Assembly (NCBI GenBank): GCA_025055255.1
Contig: JANWYI010000006.1
Location: 3,361 to 67,360, forward strand
Direction of reading: 5' to 3'
DNA: 64,000 bases
Source of the DNA: Anaerolineae bacterium
GTDB taxonomy: Bacteria; Chloroflexota; Anaerolineae; Aggregatilineales; UBA2796
Both the position numbers and the translations under genes were made by a program. Under the pieces are notes generated by a model. It saw only the letters and a list, made by a program, of their open reading frames with translations, searched no databases and was not told the origin of the DNA. Below are positions 62,912-64,000 of the stretch, one piece after another. How positions within the stretch are numbered: position 1 is the stretch's first letter; each line of letters begins with the position of its first letter.

Positions 62912-63760
62912 TTAGCGACGAATTTCTAACCAGTACTCTGTGGCGTCGCCCTCAGCTGCCCAGCCTTCTAGGTTTTTCTTCAGCCACAGCACCTTGTACC
63001 ACGCTAGATTGTCAGCGCAAACCGGTCCTTCTAGGATGACAATGTCGTCACCTGTACGCATCAGGTCAAGGTTAGTGGAACGACGCACCGGCGCACGCTT
63101 AAGCGCAACTAGGTCGCTGATCACGCGCGCTTGATCGTTCGGCTTCAAGCGTGAGGGCTGCGTGCCACGGCACTTGACATCCTTTGGCGGCTCGGCGCTG
63201 CCAGCAGTGACTGGCTCAATCCAGTACTCGCGCGCGTCACCTTCGGCTGCCCAGCCTTCCAAGTTTTTCTTCGTCCACAGCAGCCGATACCAAGCCAGAT
63301 TATCGGCGCACAGCGGACCTTCAAGGATCACTACGTCGTCACCAGTGCGCATTAGGTCAAGGTTGACCGCAGAACGGCGCGGACTGCGCTTGATGGCAGT
63401 CAGGTCGCTGACAATGCGCGCAAAGTCGCCCGGCTTCAAGCGCGAGACCTGTGTACCTTGACATTGCACTGGACCTTCTGGTGCAGTTGTATCTAGCACC
63501 TGCTTTTCCATCCAGTACTCGCGCGCGTCGCCTTCAGCCGCCCAGCCTTCCAGATTCTTCTTTGTCCACAGCACCTTGTACCAAGCGAGGTTCTCAGCGC
63601 ACACTGGACCTTCGAGAATAACAACCGTATCACCAGTACGCATTAGGTCGAGGTTAGTAGCGGCGCGGCGCGGCTCGCGCTTGATAGCAACTAGATCACT
63701 GACGATACGCGCTAGATCGTCGGGTTGCAAGCGTGAGACTTGAGTGCCGCGGCAGCGGAC
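62912..63760 (-). repeat. Triplicated 291-bp coding repeat
   Basis: Three in-frame copies, about 63760-63470, 63469-63179 and 63178-62912, encode the SH3-like modules. Copies are diverged at many third positions, so the triplication is older than the 96-bp and 123-bp repeats elsewhere in the window. Confidence 0.85.
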
Positions 63761-63916
63761 AGGAGTCGGCTCAGGTGTAGGCGTTGGATCACCTTGAAAG
63801 AGAGCAAAGGAAGTCGTAGCAATGCTACCAGCCTGTACGTTCAGGGAAATGCCGAAGAGTGCTGCCATGATCAGCGCAACCAGAGAAAGCGTCCAAATAG
63901 GGCGGAAGAGTCGCAT
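62912..63916 (-). CDS. Secreted protein with three tandem SH3-like repeats
   Basis: A 334-residue exported protein. Signal sequence MRLFRPIWTLSLVALIMAAL is followed by a Pro/Thr linker and three 97-residue repeats starting at about residues 53, 150 and 247. Each has a CRGTQVSRL start, NLDLMRTGDxVVILEGPxC in the middle and NLEGWAAEGDAREYW at the end, resembling bacterial SH3 domains that bind cell-wall peptides or proteins. Two conserved cysteines per repeat may form disulfides. The ATG at 63916 has AGAGGA five bases upstream; the frame extends 36 bases more. There is no catalytic domain, so an adhesion or wall-binding role is the likeliest guess. Confidence 0.82.
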   Translation of the reverse strand: MRLFRPIWTLSLVALIMAALFGISLNVQAGSIATTSFALFQGDPTPTPEPTPVRCRGTQVSRLQPDDLARIVSDLVAIKREPRRAATNLDLMRTGDTVVILEGPVCAENLAWYKVLWTKKNLEGWAAEGDAREYWMEKQVLDTTAPEGPVQCQGTQVSRLKPGDFARIVSDLTAIKRSPRRSAVNLDLMRTGDDVVILEGPLCADNLAWYRLLWTKKNLEGWAAEGDAREYWIEPVTAGSAEPPKDVKCRGTQPSRLKPNDQARVISDLVALKRAPVRRSTNLDLMRTGDDIVILEGPVCADNLAWYKVLWLKKNLEGWAAEGDATEYWLEIRR

Positions 63917-64000
63917 GGGTTCCTCTTTCTGTGAGAAGATTTCCACTTGCAATTCTCAAAGCTACCGCAAGATTTGCAGACGCGCTATACAGAGCGTATC
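63917..64000. other. Upstream region of the SH3-like gene
   Basis: The last 84 bases are non-coding as far as visible and hold the ribosome site of the SH3-like gene. I see no clear promoter pair. Confidence 0.4.

Noticed and set aside
1-64000. Mobile elements, prophage or defence island
   Set aside because: No transposase, integrase, terminal inverted repeats, tRNA-flanked insertion or known defence genes were seen; composition appears uniform.

Overview
The window looks like a piece of a Chloroflexota chromosome, probably a member of the Anaerolineae or a close relative. This is inferred from protein style, not from a marker-gene search. The signs are Thr-Pro low-complexity linkers on secreted proteins, many PD40/TolB-like beta-propellers, a zinc-finger-less topoisomerase I C-terminus, TTG and GTG starts, and GC content near 57% by eye. 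I see no transposase, integrase, phage gene or CRISPR array. Almost every base is explained by closely packed chromosomal genes, with overlaps or gaps of a few bases.

Layout. 1-16.4 kb: end of a TauE/SafE permease, topA, a histone-deacetylase-family gene, an adenosine-specific kinase with a LysM-MltG transglycosylase, two stand-alone receivers, a YgeY-type M20 hydrolase, a HEAT/membrane protein, then a minus-strand run of CpaE-like ATPase, gatB and uma2, a DUF3524 glycosyltransferase (tRNA-queuosine mannosyltransferase family) and a CBM48-like protein. 16.5-23.1 kb: a plus-strand run of nurA, a lone HAS-barrel protein, a membrane beta-propeller, an M23 peptidase and two tandem secreted paralogues. 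23-33.5 kb: plsX, a membrane protein with an endonuclease/exonuclease/phosphatase domain, a GT4 glycosyltransferase, xpt-guaA, a ParB-fold protein, an orphan DNA methyltransferase, a DnaQ-like exonuclease and malate dehydrogenase. 33.5-43.7 kb: an HHH membrane protein, an HD hydrolase, two propeller proteins, an aminotransferase, MalF/MalG-like permeases with an epimerase, and tRNA-Ser(GGA). 43.8-64 kb: a lipoprotein, an S41 protease, tRNA-His(GTG), a BtuFCD-like importer behind a cobalamin riboswitch, CHAD and FHA proteins, glutamate dehydrogenase, a VOC protein, a family 5 solute-binding protein, an isochorismatase-fold hydrolase, the dnaG-sigA-FecR-like operon, a GT4 glycosyltransferase and a triple SH3-like secreted protein.

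Functional links. The B12 importer is the clearest regulated unit: a consensus promoter, a cobalamin aptamer, an intrinsic terminator, then binding protein, permease and ATPase. xpt and guaA form a purine salvage pair. dnaG and the primary sigma factor form the familiar macromolecular-synthesis pair, here with a secreted FecR-like gene overlapping the sigma stop codon. nurA is followed by only the HAS-barrel half of a HerA-like protein.

The most unusual signal is window-wide. The tetranucleotide GGCC is almost absent, and most of the few copies lie where the sequence has no synonymous alternative: four Trp-Pro dipeptides and tRNA-His. Other points of interest are a perfect 10-bp inverted repeat enclosing the -10 element of the orphan methyltransferase, an apparently leaderless histone-deacetylase-family gene, and a CWH43-like fusion whose nuclease active site looks altered. 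I found no clear new multi-gene defence or biosynthetic system.
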